Of a stretch of DNA of 25,165 nucleotides, positions 1 to 6,304 are shown piece after piece. Within the stretch, counting starts at the first letter, position 1. The number at the start of each line of letters is the position of its first letter. Source of the stretch: a virus. The position numbers and the translations under genes were made by a program. The stretch is from positions 1 through 25,165 of the IMG/VR virus record IMGVR_UViG_3300030104_000410. One strand, given 5' to 3'. Below the pieces are notes generated by a model. The model worked only from the letters and a program-made list of their open reading frames with translations, was not told the DNA's origin and searched no databases.

Positions 1-567
1 TAGCTTTTCTTTAAGCATTGATCTTACTTTGTCTATTGTAGTAAATAAACTATTTCTGCTTATTCTTGTTTTCTTATGTAGTGAGTCAAGTGTATTACCT
101 TCATAATAATATAACTCAAAAATCTTTTTATCGTACCAAGTGCAATTATCTAAAACCTTATCTATTTCTTCTAGCTTATTTAGTTGCCAATTATCTACTT
201 CTTCATTTGGAATATTATGTAAACTTTTAGCAACATTATTATCAAAGTATAAATTATCATCGTTATAAGTACAATTAAGAGTGTAAATAGAGCTGTCAAT
301 ATGTGAGTAAAACTTTTCATATTTGTAAAAAAAACTACTTCTTGTGCTTGTTAATGCTCTTCTTAATGCTACTGCTCCATAGCGTGTAATTCCATCTATT
401 CCATCTTTTTCCCATATTTTAGTTAACACATCAGGATTCATACTAAGGAAATAAAGCATTAATTCTTGTACAGCATTATCTATTTTATTTTTATCTTTTG
501 TAAGACCATATGCCATAGATCTAAACTTATCTGATAGTTTTGCTATTTCAGCATAAATATCATTCAT
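1..567 (-). CDS. Sigma-70-like / HTH transcription factor (partial, C-terminus off the left edge)
   Basis: An open frame starts at ATG 567..565 and runs off the left edge, giving at least 189 residues. It overlaps the stop of the preceding gene by 8 bases (ATGAATGA). The N-terminal part (residues about 15-80) has a sigma region 2-like look, with a VQELMLYF-type helix after AYGLTKDK. The C-terminal part (about 145-189) reads like a sigma region 4 helix-turn-helix: IFELYYYEGNTL, then RISRNSLFTTIDKVRSMLKE. In this position, last in the replication operon, a sigma-like factor would be a natural switch to late genes. That role is inferred from context. A terminase-small-subunit HTH protein is the main alternative, because such genes also often sit next to the packaging genes that may lie just beyond the edge. 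Confidence 0.55.
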   Translation of the reverse strand, partial: MNDIYAEIAKLSDKFRSMAYGLTKDKNKIDNAVQELMLYFLSMNPDVLTKIWEKDGIDGITRYGAVALRRALTSTRSSFFYKYEKFYSHIDSSIYTLNCTYNDDNLYFDNNVAKSLHNIPNEEVDNWQLNKLEEIDKVLDNCTWYDKKIFELYYYEGNTLDSLHKKTRISRNSLFTTIDKVRSMLKEKL

Positions 568-922
568 CAGTTGTTTCTATTTTATCTATCTTATCTACTG
601 TATCTTGTAGCATTTCATCTAAAACTGCTTTGTAAGCTCTTAAAACAGATGCGTTTTTTTTAGTTTCTAATGCTGCAAAATAGCCATTTGTTGCTACTGA
701 AACATTTATAGGTATTATCATTAACCAATCAAAGAAATTATGTTCTTTTGTTCCTGTTCCGTAAGAATTATGATAATCTAATATCAAATCTATAACTTTT
801 AAATAATTTTGGTATCTTGCTTTTGTGCTACATTCTTTAACAAACTCTTTACACATCAATAAGTAATTTTGTATTGATTGTCTATGTAATTCGTTTGCAT
901 AAATTGTTTGTCGCATACGCAA
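560..922 (-). CDS. Hypothetical protein, 120 aa
   Basis: This is a complete 120-residue open frame that I do not recognise. It is mostly helical in appearance. A hydrophobic patch around residues 65-85 (WLMIIPINVSVATNGYFAAL) could be a single membrane-associated helix but is weak for a transmembrane segment. The C-terminal end is acidic (DKIDKIETTDE). A second ATG two codons in (MRQTIY) could also be the start. It sits between the NinG-like gene and the sigma-like gene, and its stop overlaps the sigma-like start, so it is almost certainly translated in the same operon. Confidence 0.75.
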   Translation of the reverse strand: MRMRQTIYANELHRQSIQNYLLMCKEFVKECSTKARYQNYLKVIDLILDYHNSYGTGTKEHNFFDWLMIIPINVSVATNGYFAALETKKNASVLRAYKAVLDEMLQDTVDKIDKIETTDE

Positions 923-937
923 ACTTACTAGAAAAGT

Positions 938-1342
938 TTACTCTATTCCTTTGTCTTTTTTTAACTTATTAACAGCTTCCTTGTAATAACTGATTTTTTC
1001 TTCATAATCTACCCTAGTAAACTTAACTGTTTGTCTTGCTTTAAATTGTAGTTCTTCTGCTGTTCCTTCTCCATATTTTCCGTCTAAATGGAGTCCAAAG
1101 CGATACTGCTCACCCTGTCCAAATAAATTATCAGCAGCAGATTGTGGTTGCACATTAGTTTCACACCATCTCGTATTTAAATGTCTTCTTGACATAAAAT
1201 GTCCTGCGTGAAGTTTTTTGTAATGGTAAACCCTTCCTGAAGTGAAGCATTGAACCATACCTTCATCTGTTGCATTTCTTAAACGAATGAATAGACTAAA
1301 GTACTTGTCTAATTCTTTTTTTAATTTAGATATTGTCTTCAA
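938..1342 (-). CDS. NinG/Rap-like recombination protein with degenerate zinc site
   Basis: This 134-residue protein has the layout of the lambda NinG (Rap) family, which acts on recombination junctions. A short N-terminal helix is followed by CFTSG (32-36), AGHFMSRRH (46-54), QPQSAADN (65-72) and GQGEQYRFGLHLDGKYG. NinG proteins normally carry C-x-x-C near the start and C-x-x-CN after PQ. Here the second cysteine of the first pair is Ser35, and the second pair is Ser68 and Asp71, so most of the zinc ligands are gone. The GHF histidine (His48) and the GEQY block remain. It overlaps the upstream nuclease-like gene by 17 bases. The family call is fairly sure. Whether it still binds metal or is active is doubtful. 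Confidence 0.72.
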   Translation of the reverse strand: MKTISKLKKELDKYFSLFIRLRNATDEGMVQCFTSGRVYHYKKLHAGHFMSRRHLNTRWCETNVQPQSAADNLFGQGEQYRFGLHLDGKYGEGTAEELQFKARQTVKFTRVDYEEKISYYKEAVNKLKKDKGIE

Positions 1343-1751
1343 TTTTAATAAGATTTCTTTTGTCTATTTTTACCATTAGTTCAATATCGTGTGTACTACC
1401 TTTTCTTTTCTTTCGACCACCAAAATAAAATTCACCACTAAGTTTTTCAATTCTTTGATAAGCTATACAGTCATCAAATGCCCATATTATAGCTACAGGT
1501 TTTTTATTTTTTATTTGTTCTGCTTGACAATCTACTAACTTTCTCATCGATACAACTACATATTCTTTGTCATCATAGTTGCTATGAACGCCTTTTACTT
1601 CAGCTAATCCTACAAGTTTTGTATTTAATCTAAGAAAAGCATCAACAGGAGCAAAATCGCTATTTTCTGTAAATGTCATATTAAAATTATTACAAAATAA
1701 TTCTAAGGCTTTTGTTTGTCTTTGTCTATTAGAATAGTTTTCAAATTTCAT
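1326..1751 (-). CDS. PD-(D/E)XK-type nuclease-like protein, 141 aa
   Basis: The protein shows a compact restriction-nuclease-fold signature: Asp37 in FAPVDAFLRL, then LAEVKG with Glu51 and Lys53 (E-x-K), and a downstream helix with a Gln (VDCQAEQI) where the fold often has its QxxxY helix. Such proteins in phage recombination operons act as Holliday-junction resolvases, exonucleases or VRR-like nucleases, but the exact role cannot be told here. It starts at ATG 1751, which forms an ATGA overlap with the stop of the tiny upstream gene, and its end overlaps the NinG-like gene. The pairing of two recombination-type genes supports a nucleic-acid-processing role. The basic KKRKGS loop near residue 116 could contact DNA. 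Confidence 0.62.
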   Translation of the reverse strand: MKFENYSNRQRQTKALELFCNNFNMTFTENSDFAPVDAFLRLNTKLVGLAEVKGVHSNYDDKEYVVVSMRKLVDCQAEQIKNKKPVAIIWAFDDCIAYQRIEKLSGEFYFGGRKKRKGSTHDIELMVKIDKRNLIKIEDNI

Positions 1752-1876
1752 TTTCTTTTTCTTCTGTCAAATAATAAATGATTTCTATGTTGATCAAAAC
1801 CAAACATCATTTTAAAACTCCCACATTTGTCAGGGTCATACATTTTTTCTTTTTTTTCCTTTTTTTCTTTTTTCAT
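1748..1876 (-). CDS. Tiny basic protein, 42 aa
   Basis: An open frame of 42 codons fills the gap between the methyltransferase and the nuclease-like gene. It starts one base after the methyltransferase stop, and its own TGA overlaps the next ATG (ATGA). The product begins with a Lys/Glu run (MKKEKKEKKEKMYDPDK), has a central KCGSFKMMFGFDQHRNH stretch and ends in DRRKRK. I do not recognise it. The clean fit between two genes and the coupling-type overlap make it a believable real gene. A low-complexity start and short length keep the confidence moderate. Confidence 0.55.
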   Translation of the reverse strand: MKKEKKEKKEKMYDPDKCGSFKMMFGFDQHRNHLLFDRRKRK

Positions 1877-1877
1877 T

Positions 1878-2564
1878 TTAAAATAATTCTATTTGTTTAA
1901 TATTTTCTTTTTTTACAACACCTAACATAGTTTCAAATATTGTTTTACCTACTTCATAATCTACTAGGTTTCTTGCTATTTTGTCATTTTTTTGTTTTCC
2001 TTTATATTTAGTAAAATCGTAGTCGTGAAATTTGCACAAATTTTTAAATTCGTGATTGATAACTTTTGTTTTTGCTTGTTTTTTATTGGAACCTATGTTA
2101 ATTTTTCTTTTTCCTAAATTATAAGGTAAATTAAAGTTAGTCCAATATAAATGCCTACCTCTTTTTTTAGCAGGTATTAATGGCTCATAATAGGGTATAA
2201 CATTTTCTACAACATATTTACCTTTATATCTTGGATTTTTGCCACTTGATACTGTTTGTAATAAAATTATTTCTTCATACAGTTTCATCTCAGGGTATTT
2301 AGTTTCATATTTTGAGTTGTATGCCCTAGCTATACTATGAGTTGGGCAGGGTGGTGAACTCCAAATAAAGTCATATTCTTTAAAGTGTTTCAGTAAGTAT
2401 TGGTGTGCATCAGCTACTATTACTTTGTCATTAGGAAATCTCTCTTGATATAATCTAGCTAACTCAGGGTCAAGCTCTACTGCTGTTACTTCTATATCTT
2501 CTTTTACTTCGTTCCATTTGTATCTGTTGCCACCTAAACAAGCATATAAATTTAATATCTTCAT
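1878..2564 (-). CDS. C5-cytosine DNA methyltransferase, orphan, 228 aa
   Basis: The protein transfers a methyl group to cytosine in DNA. Motif I appears as LNLYACLGGNRYKW (residues 4-17), the acidic ribose-binding position as AVELDPE (28-34), the catalytic PC loop as SSPPCPTHS with Cys73, motif VI as VVENV (118-122), and motif VIII as KRGRHLYWTNF (134-144). The length is short for the full family but usual for the compact phage type, which has a small target-recognition region. No restriction enzyme lies beside it, so it probably protects phage DNA from host cutting or marks it for packaging or replication. It starts at ATG 2564 in an ATGA overlap with the preceding gene. Target sequence is not readable from the protein. 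Confidence 0.9.
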   Translation of the reverse strand: MKILNLYACLGGNRYKWNEVKEDIEVTAVELDPELARLYQERFPNDKVIVADAHQYLLKHFKEYDFIWSSPPCPTHSIARAYNSKYETKYPEMKLYEEIILLQTVSSGKNPRYKGKYVVENVIPYYEPLIPAKKRGRHLYWTNFNLPYNLGKRKINIGSNKKQAKTKVINHEFKNLCKFHDYDFTKYKGKQKNDKIARNLVDYEVGKTIFETMLGVVKKENIKQIELF

Positions 2565-2923
2565 TTTAATAGTTTTATTGGTTCTTGATAAAATGGTACA
2601 TTCTTTTGACCTAGTGTATGTGTTTGGTGGTATGCATCATCGATGACCTTCTTGTGAGCATACGTCCACTTATAAAAAGTTCTAATGTTTAAAAATGGTT
2701 CATCTTTTCCAAATCTAACCCCCTGATGAAATGCGTCAACAATTTGGTTAAATGTCATATTACCAAACCTTTTTTCTTTTATAAGGTCTTGTGCAAATAT
2801 TTGACTCAAACTTGCTAGAGTTTTTGGGTCTGACTTATGACCTATTTCTACTGCTGTTTTTGCTATTAGATCTAACACCTTACCTGTTAGTTCTTGTAAG
2901 TTTTCTTGTTTTAATGGTTTCAT
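2561..2923 (-). CDS. Conserved hypothetical protein in the replication cluster, 120 aa
   Basis: This is a 120-residue all-helical protein with no motif I can name. A notable block is KRFGNMTFNQIVDAFHQGVRFGKDE (about 51-75), followed by a LNIRTFYKWTYAHK aromatic/basic stretch. It starts with an ATGA overlap on the winged-helix replication gene and ends with an ATGA overlap on the methyltransferase. Its place directly after two replication-initiation genes suggests a helicase-loader-type or accessory replication role, but this is only context. Confidence 0.75.
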   Translation of the reverse strand: MKPLKQENLQELTGKVLDLIAKTAVEIGHKSDPKTLASLSQIFAQDLIKEKRFGNMTFNQIVDAFHQGVRFGKDEPFLNIRTFYKWTYAHKKVIDDAYHQTHTLGQKNVPFYQEPIKLLK

Positions 2924-3537
2924 ATTAATTTTTTAGCTTCTTGCCAAGCATTTATTTGAGCATCTAGCTTTGACATTGTTGGTTTTTTTGTTTTCTTTTT
3001 TTCCCAAGTTCTTACTGCTGCCTTCCAATCTTTCATTTTGTTTTTACCTACCATCCAACCTTTAGATTCATAAAAGTCAATAAAGGTTTCAGGGTCAACA
3101 TTATTTTTACGTAAAATACAATAATTTTTAACATCATCAATATTTGGCTTCTTAAAATATTTATTATGTATTGTTATTATTTTATTCTTATTAATAGTTG
3201 TTAAATTTTTATCAGACAAGTTGTTTAAAATTTGAAGGACTTGTTCTTCATTTATTTTAAAATATTGTTTAGCAGGTATTCCTTTACGCTTAACTTCTAT
3301 CAGGTTATGTTTTTTAAGTGTTTTAAGGCACTTTCTTTGATGATATGGGTTTAGTGTAGTATCTGCTTCAATATTAGCTTCAGTATTAAAAAACCAACCA
3401 TCAGTCATCCCATTAGCTATAAAGTATTCTTCTTTTGAAATTAGGTCAGCAAGTAGGATTGCTTCTTTTAACCCTACCTGCCTTGCTAATTCTTTATTTA
3501 ACACTATAAAAGCTGTACTACTTAAAAGGTGCTTCAT
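2920..3537 (-). CDS. Winged-helix replication protein (helicase-loader/initiator-like), 205 aa
   Basis: The N-terminal half looks like a winged helix-turn-helix: a helical stretch (about 10-40), an aromatic DGWFFNTEANIEADTTL turn, the recognition helix YHQRKCLKTLKKHNLIE (65-81) and the wing GIPAKQYFKI. After a charged linker, residues 131-181 form a second domain (PNIDDVKNYC, DPETFIDFYESKGWMVG, MKDWKAAVRTWEK). This type of tail is found in phage DnaD-like and replisome-organiser proteins of Bacteroidota. It overlaps the DnaA-like gene upstream by ATGA. The likely role is to join origin recognition to helicase loading. Origin recognition itself may instead belong to the neighbouring DnaA-like protein. 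Confidence 0.7.
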   Translation of the reverse strand: MKHLLSSTAFIVLNKELARQVGLKEAILLADLISKEEYFIANGMTDGWFFNTEANIEADTTLNPYHQRKCLKTLKKHNLIEVKRKGIPAKQYFKINEEQVLQILNNLSDKNLTTINKNKIITIHNKYFKKPNIDDVKNYCILRKNNVDPETFIDFYESKGWMVGKNKMKDWKAAVRTWEKKKTKKPTMSKLDAQINAWQEAKKLI

Positions 3538-4043
3538 ATAATTTTAATTTCATATTGATAATTTTTAAGAGCTAATTTAATACTTTCTAATTGATTTGAA
3601 AAATCAAAGTAAGAAGTTTTTATGATACATACAGCTTTTCCACTTTTTACTTCTATAAATACTTGACTTTTTTTATTTTCTTTAACTCCTTTTTTTAATA
3701 GATGAGCTTTTAAAAAATCATCATCTAAAAAAGATTTCTTTGAGCTTTCTAAGTTTTTGTAAGCTATATAAACTTTGTTAAAAGCCTTTCTGTATTGTAC
3801 CCAAGTAGCATAATTGTTTTTATGCTTTTTTTCATAGTGATATATTAATGTTCTGTGCCTACCTAACACATCAGCTATAACCTCGTGTTTTGTATAATCT
3901 TCCATTCTACCAATAACACTAGCAATAGATCTACCTATAGCAAGATTCTGTTTTCTACTTTTTAAGGCAAGAGAATCTTTAGGCAACCCCAAAACTCTCG
4001 TAGTAAGGTTGCACAAATTTATAAAGGTTTCTTGTTCTATCAT
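3534..4043 (-). CDS. DnaA domain-IV-like DNA-binding protein, 169 aa
   Basis: The first 75 residues match the pattern of the C-terminal, DnaA-box-binding domain of DnaA: a basic helix with LKSRKQNLAIGRSIASVIGR (27-46), a short acidic turn, and the helix VLGRHRTLIYHYEKKH (59-74), which corresponds to the DnaA signature G-R-D-H-T-T-V-x-H. There is no AAA+ ATPase domain. The remaining 90 residues are unrecognised and contain a basic linker and a beta-rich end. Such a stand-alone domain could mark the phage origin or act as an operator-binding regulator. DnaA-box-like repeats at 6293-6338 are the obvious target. It shares a TAATG junction with the SSB-like gene upstream. Confidence 0.7.
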   Translation of the reverse strand: MIEQETFINLCNLTTRVLGLPKDSLALKSRKQNLAIGRSIASVIGRMEDYTKHEVIADVLGRHRTLIYHYEKKHKNNYATWVQYRKAFNKVYIAYKNLESSKKSFLDDDFLKAHLLKKGVKENKKSQVFIEVKSGKAVCIIKTSYFDFSNQLESIKLALKNYQYEIKII

Positions 4044-4360
4044 TAGAAAGGTAAATCTGATTCATCATTATTGCCCACTGTTTCTTCACCTACCTTAACT
4101 ATAAACCAACCATCTATGTTATGGTAGTATTTTCCATTGTATTCTCTTGAAGATAAGTTTACTGATACATTAACTTCAGATCCTTCAGAAATATCTCTAA
4201 GGCTTCTTACCTTATCACCAAAAAAACTAATAACAACTTCTTTATTGAAGTCCTTACCATTTTGTTCTATGATAACTGATTGTTTTTCCCAACTCTTTCC
4301 TGATTTTGATGTTCCTGTTTCTTTGTCTAATTTTTTAACTAGCTTTCCAATTACTTGCAT
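4043..4360 (-). CDS. DUF3127-like OB-fold, SSB-like protein, 105 aa
   Basis: This small protein has the look of the DUF3127 family, a Bacteroidota OB-fold group tied to single-strand DNA work. It opens with MQVIGKLVKKLDKETGTSKS, carries the WEKQSVIIEQ strand, and has an FFGDKVRSL region and VNVSVNLSSREYNGKYYHNI strands. The last residues, NNDESDLPF, form an acidic tip like the bacterial SSB C-terminal tail, which docks replication and repair partners. The likely role is to coat single-stranded DNA for the annealing protein and the replication proteins beside it. Family membership is recognised from memory. The SSB-type tip is directly visible. Confidence 0.82.
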   Translation of the reverse strand: MQVIGKLVKKLDKETGTSKSGKSWEKQSVIIEQNGKDFNKEVVISFFGDKVRSLRDISEGSEVNVSVNLSSREYNGKYYHNIDGWFIVKVGEETVGNNDESDLPF

Positions 4361-4384
4361 TTTTATTTATTTATTTAATTAATA

Positions 4385-4765
4385 CTATTTTTTAAATTCT
4401 TCTGATTCGTCTTCACCGAATACACCTAATTCATAGAATCCTGTCAGCTTTAAAACTGCTCTTGACATTGCTCTTTTTTCTGCCATTTCTAATACGTACC
4501 AAGTATTGCAATTACCATCTTTAAACCCTCCCCTTAAAGCTGATCCAAATGTTTCTAAAGTAATTTCATCTTTAATTGCTGTTGCTTTTACTGCTGCAAA
4601 ATTTGATTCACATTTTACAACCTCATATCTTATTCTGATATTTTCTAAGGCTTGAATTTTCTCGATTCCTGAACGAGTTATAATGATGTAGTGTTGATGT
4701 CGAAATACATCTTCTTTTTCTAATCCATAATATTCATACTTTTCTCTAATTTTTTCTGTTTTCAT
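4385..4765 (-). CDS. Putative ERF/Rad52-like single-strand annealing protein, 126 aa
   Basis: The protein has a conserved block FRHQHYIIITRSGIEKIQ (21-38), a beta-rich middle ending in ETFGSALRGG, and a C-terminal helix AEKRAMSRAVLKLTGFYEL (95-113). The last element resembles the A-x-T-R-A-x-G-R-A-L helix of ERF-type single-strand annealing and ssDNA-binding proteins. It lies next to an SSB-like gene, the usual partnership for phage annealases. At 126 residues it is shorter than most ERF proteins and lacks a distinct C-terminal tail, so it may be a reduced form or a related ssDNA-binding protein. The assignment is an inference from motif shape and context. Confidence 0.5.
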   Translation of the reverse strand: MKTEKIREKYEYYGLEKEDVFRHQHYIIITRSGIEKIQALENIRIRYEVVKCESNFAAVKATAIKDEITLETFGSALRGGFKDGNCNTWYVLEMAEKRAMSRAVLKLTGFYELGVFGEDESEEFKK

Positions 4766-4822
4766 ATCTAATTTGTTTAGTTAATAATTTTGTTAAAAAT
4801 AATAAATTTAATTTAATTCATT

Positions 4823-5191
4823 CTATTTCCTTTGATAAACCTTTATAATGTCTTTTTGTGTTATTTCAGGATAGTCCTTTAGAGCTTCCATAGCAGGTTC
4901 TAAATCATTAGTATAATAAACTTCGTAATTTTCTAGTTCTCTTTGTATTACCCCTTGTATTCCATTATCTTTTAAATCTTCTTTCATTGCTTTTTTATGT
5001 ATTTTATGTAATGTTTCAATTACTTTATTTGCATTTTCTTTAGGTGTTATCATTCCTGAACCTAAACTTACATACTTAATTCCTTTTGTATGTTGCTCCT
5101 TAAATTGTTTATCTGAAAAAGCAAAGAATGTTCCTGTTTCATTAAAAAGTGCAGTTTGCTTTTCTTCCATATAATCGCTTAAATATTTCAT
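4823..5191 (-). CDS. Hypothetical protein, 122 aa
   Basis: I place the start at ATG 5191 because it forms an ATGA overlap with the stop of the gene upstream. The frame is open up to 5254, but starting there would add 21 very basic residues that overlap the neighbour. The protein has an aromatic block TGTFFAFSDKQFKEQ followed by KYVSLGSGMITPKENANKV and a helical charged C-terminal half. I do not recognise it. It belongs to the small-gene stretch between the promoter and the annealing-protein gene. Confidence 0.72.
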   Translation of the reverse strand: MKYLSDYMEEKQTALFNETGTFFAFSDKQFKEQHTKGIKYVSLGSGMITPKENANKVIETLHKIHKKAMKEDLKDNGIQGVIQRELENYEVYYTNDLEPAMEALKDYPEITQKDIIKVYQRK

Positions 5192-5391
5192 TTGTCTTTT
5201 ATGTGTTTTATTAATTGATCTTTTATATATTCTATTTGTTCTTTGTCTATCCAATTTAAAAAGTCATAAGCATCAAATACCACCTGAAAATCTTGTCCAT
5301 ATTCATCTGTACCTCTAAGGAATAATTCACCTTCACAACATTGAAAGGTGTTAATGTTATTCATTGCTTTGTGTATCATTTCTATTTCCAT
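5188..5391 (-). CDS. Hypothetical acidic protein, 67 aa
   Basis: This is a small open frame with a CCEGELFLRGTDEYGQDFQVVFDAYDFLNWI core that predicts a few beta strands and one helix. No family is recognised. Its start overlaps the stop of the preceding gene (TAATG), and its stop overlaps the next start (ATGA). That placement is the main argument for its being real. Confidence 0.7.
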   Translation of the reverse strand: MEIEMIHKAMNNINTFQCCEGELFLRGTDEYGQDFQVVFDAYDFLNWIDKEQIEYIKDQLIKHIKDK

Positions 5392-5726
5392 TATTTTATT
5401 TTTAAAATTAAAGCTCTTTTGTTTTCTTTATATAGTTCTTCATATTGCTTGAGCTTTTTAGCAATAATAATATTTCTTTCTTTGTTGTAAAATCTTGTTC
5501 CCTCCTTTTCTATTTCATAACTTAATGATTCGTCAAGATTTAAACCTGTTTTATCTGTATACTCATCTAAAGCTTTATCTATTTCTGATTGTGTTCCAAA
5601 AATCCTAATTGCTGTGCCTACTTCTTTTAAATCATTATCAAATGATAGTAGACCGCTTTTCCATTTAGAGATTGTAGTGTAACTTCCATTAGGGTAAAAG
5701 TAACAATCTTCGCATTTTAATTCCAT
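5391..5726 (-). CDS. Hypothetical protein, about 111 aa
   Basis: The frame is open from 5798, but the start is most likely ATG 5726, which overlaps the stop of the upstream gene as TAATG. An alternative ATG lies at 5738. The product begins MELKCEDCYFYPNGSY, with a C-x-x-C pair, and then SKWKSGLLSFDND. It ends in a long charged helix with many Lys and Glu. I cannot name it. The cysteine pair and the aromatic surroundings hint at a small metal-binding or nucleic-acid-binding fold, but this is weak. Confidence 0.65.
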   Translation of the reverse strand: MELKCEDCYFYPNGSYTTISKWKSGLLSFDNDLKEVGTAIRIFGTQSEIDKALDEYTDKTGLNLDESLSYEIEKEGTRFYNKERNIIIAKKLKQYEELYKENKRALILKIK

Positions 5727-5968
5727 TAGTAGTTCCATTGTATGTGTAGCAATGCTGATGCTACTGTTAATAATACAAAAGATGTACACAGAAGCCAAGA
5801 TGGTACTTTGTCAATAAATCTTTGGTCTGCATTTTCTATCTCATATTTAGTGTAGTCATTTTTAAATACAAAAGTTGCTAGTTCTTGAGCATTCATAAAC
5901 TGAACTGCTTTAGTCAGCTTGTGAGTTACTTTGTAGTCTGCACCTGTTTTAATGTTTAGTGTTTTCAT
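5726..5968 (-). CDS. Small protein with C-terminal membrane segment, 80 aa
   Basis: The first 55 residues are soluble and charged. Residues 57-76 (WLLCTSFVLLTVASALLHI) form one clear hydrophobic segment that would anchor the C-terminus in the membrane. No family is recognised. A strong hairpin (5983-6000) sits just upstream of its start, between this gene and the first gene of the operon, so it may be expressed at a different level from its neighbour. Confidence 0.68.
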   Translation of the reverse strand: MKTLNIKTGADYKVTHKLTKAVQFMNAQELATFVFKNDYTKYEIENADQRFIDKVPSWLLCTSFVLLTVASALLHIQWNY

Positions 5969-5982
5969 AGTTTAGTTTTTTT

Positions 5983-6000
5983 GGGGGTTTTTACACCCCC
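5983..6000 (-). other. Hairpin with GTAAAA loop, upstream of gene 5726-5968
   Basis: On the minus strand the sequence GGGGGTGTAAAAACCCCC can form a 6-bp stem with a GTAAAA loop. It lies 14 bases before the ATG at 5968. It is followed on the minus strand by a run of A, not U, so it is not a classic terminator in the direction of transcription. The same core, GGGTGTAAAAACCC, occurs at 13178-13197. A role in mRNA processing, stability or attenuation is possible. Confidence 0.55.
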
Positions 6001-6009
6001 TTGTTATTA

Positions 6010-6243
6010 TTAAAGGTTTCTAAAATCTGATTCAAATTTATTTTTGTTCATCATATCTATATAAAGTCCTACCATATCAACAATGAAATATTGTGGATTG
6101 AAAACTTGATTGAATGTTTTGCCATTTGTAAGTTCAGAATCTAAATTTGTAATGAATTCTAATTGTCCTTTTGTAAAATCTTTAAATCCTCTGTTGGTTA
6201 ATGCTGCTGCTAACTTTGTTTCTAATGATGTTAAATTTTCCAT
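6010..6243 (-). CDS. First gene of the leftward operon, hypothetical, 77 aa
   Basis: This is a 77-residue helical protein with the block TKLAAALTNRGFKDFTKGQLEFI and a second part FNPQYFIVDMVGLYIDMM. No family is recognised. It is the first gene after the Bacteroidota-type promoter at about 6274-6304, with a leader of roughly 25 bases, so it should be among the earliest and most strongly made products of this operon. In phages such first genes are often host-takeover or regulatory proteins. This is an inference from position only. Confidence 0.7.
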   Translation of the reverse strand: MENLTSLETKLAAALTNRGFKDFTKGQLEFITNLDSELTNGKTFNQVFNPQYFIVDMVGLYIDMMNKNKFESDFRNL

Positions 6244-6273
6244 TTTGTTTATTTTTAGTTAATTATTATGATG

Positions 6274-6304
6274 CAAATATACAAGCTTTTTTTTATTCAC
6301 ACAA
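6274..6304 (-). promoter_or_regulatory. Bacteroidota-type promoter for the replication operon
   Basis: On the minus strand a TATATTTG element (6281..6274) matches the Bacteroidota -7 consensus TAnnTTTG. A TTG (6304..6302) lies 20 bases upstream as the candidate -33 box. Transcription would start near 6268, about 25 bases before the ATG at 6243. The -33 region overlaps the first of the DnaA-box-like repeats, so a protein bound there could block the promoter. Confidence 0.7.

Noticed and set aside
5192-5254. Longer N-terminus for the gene at 4823-5191
   Set aside because: The extra 21 residues overlap the neighbouring gene and are a translation of its Lys-rich end. The ATGA overlap at 5191 is the better start.
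5727-5798. Longer N-terminus for the gene at 5391-5726
   Set aside because: The extra residues are the out-of-frame copy of the membrane segment of the upstream gene. The TAATG junction at 5726 fits the pattern of the operon.
5981-6003. Hairpin at 5983-6000 as an ordinary minus-strand terminator
   Set aside because: On the minus strand the stem is followed by A, not U. I keep it as a structured element of unknown role.
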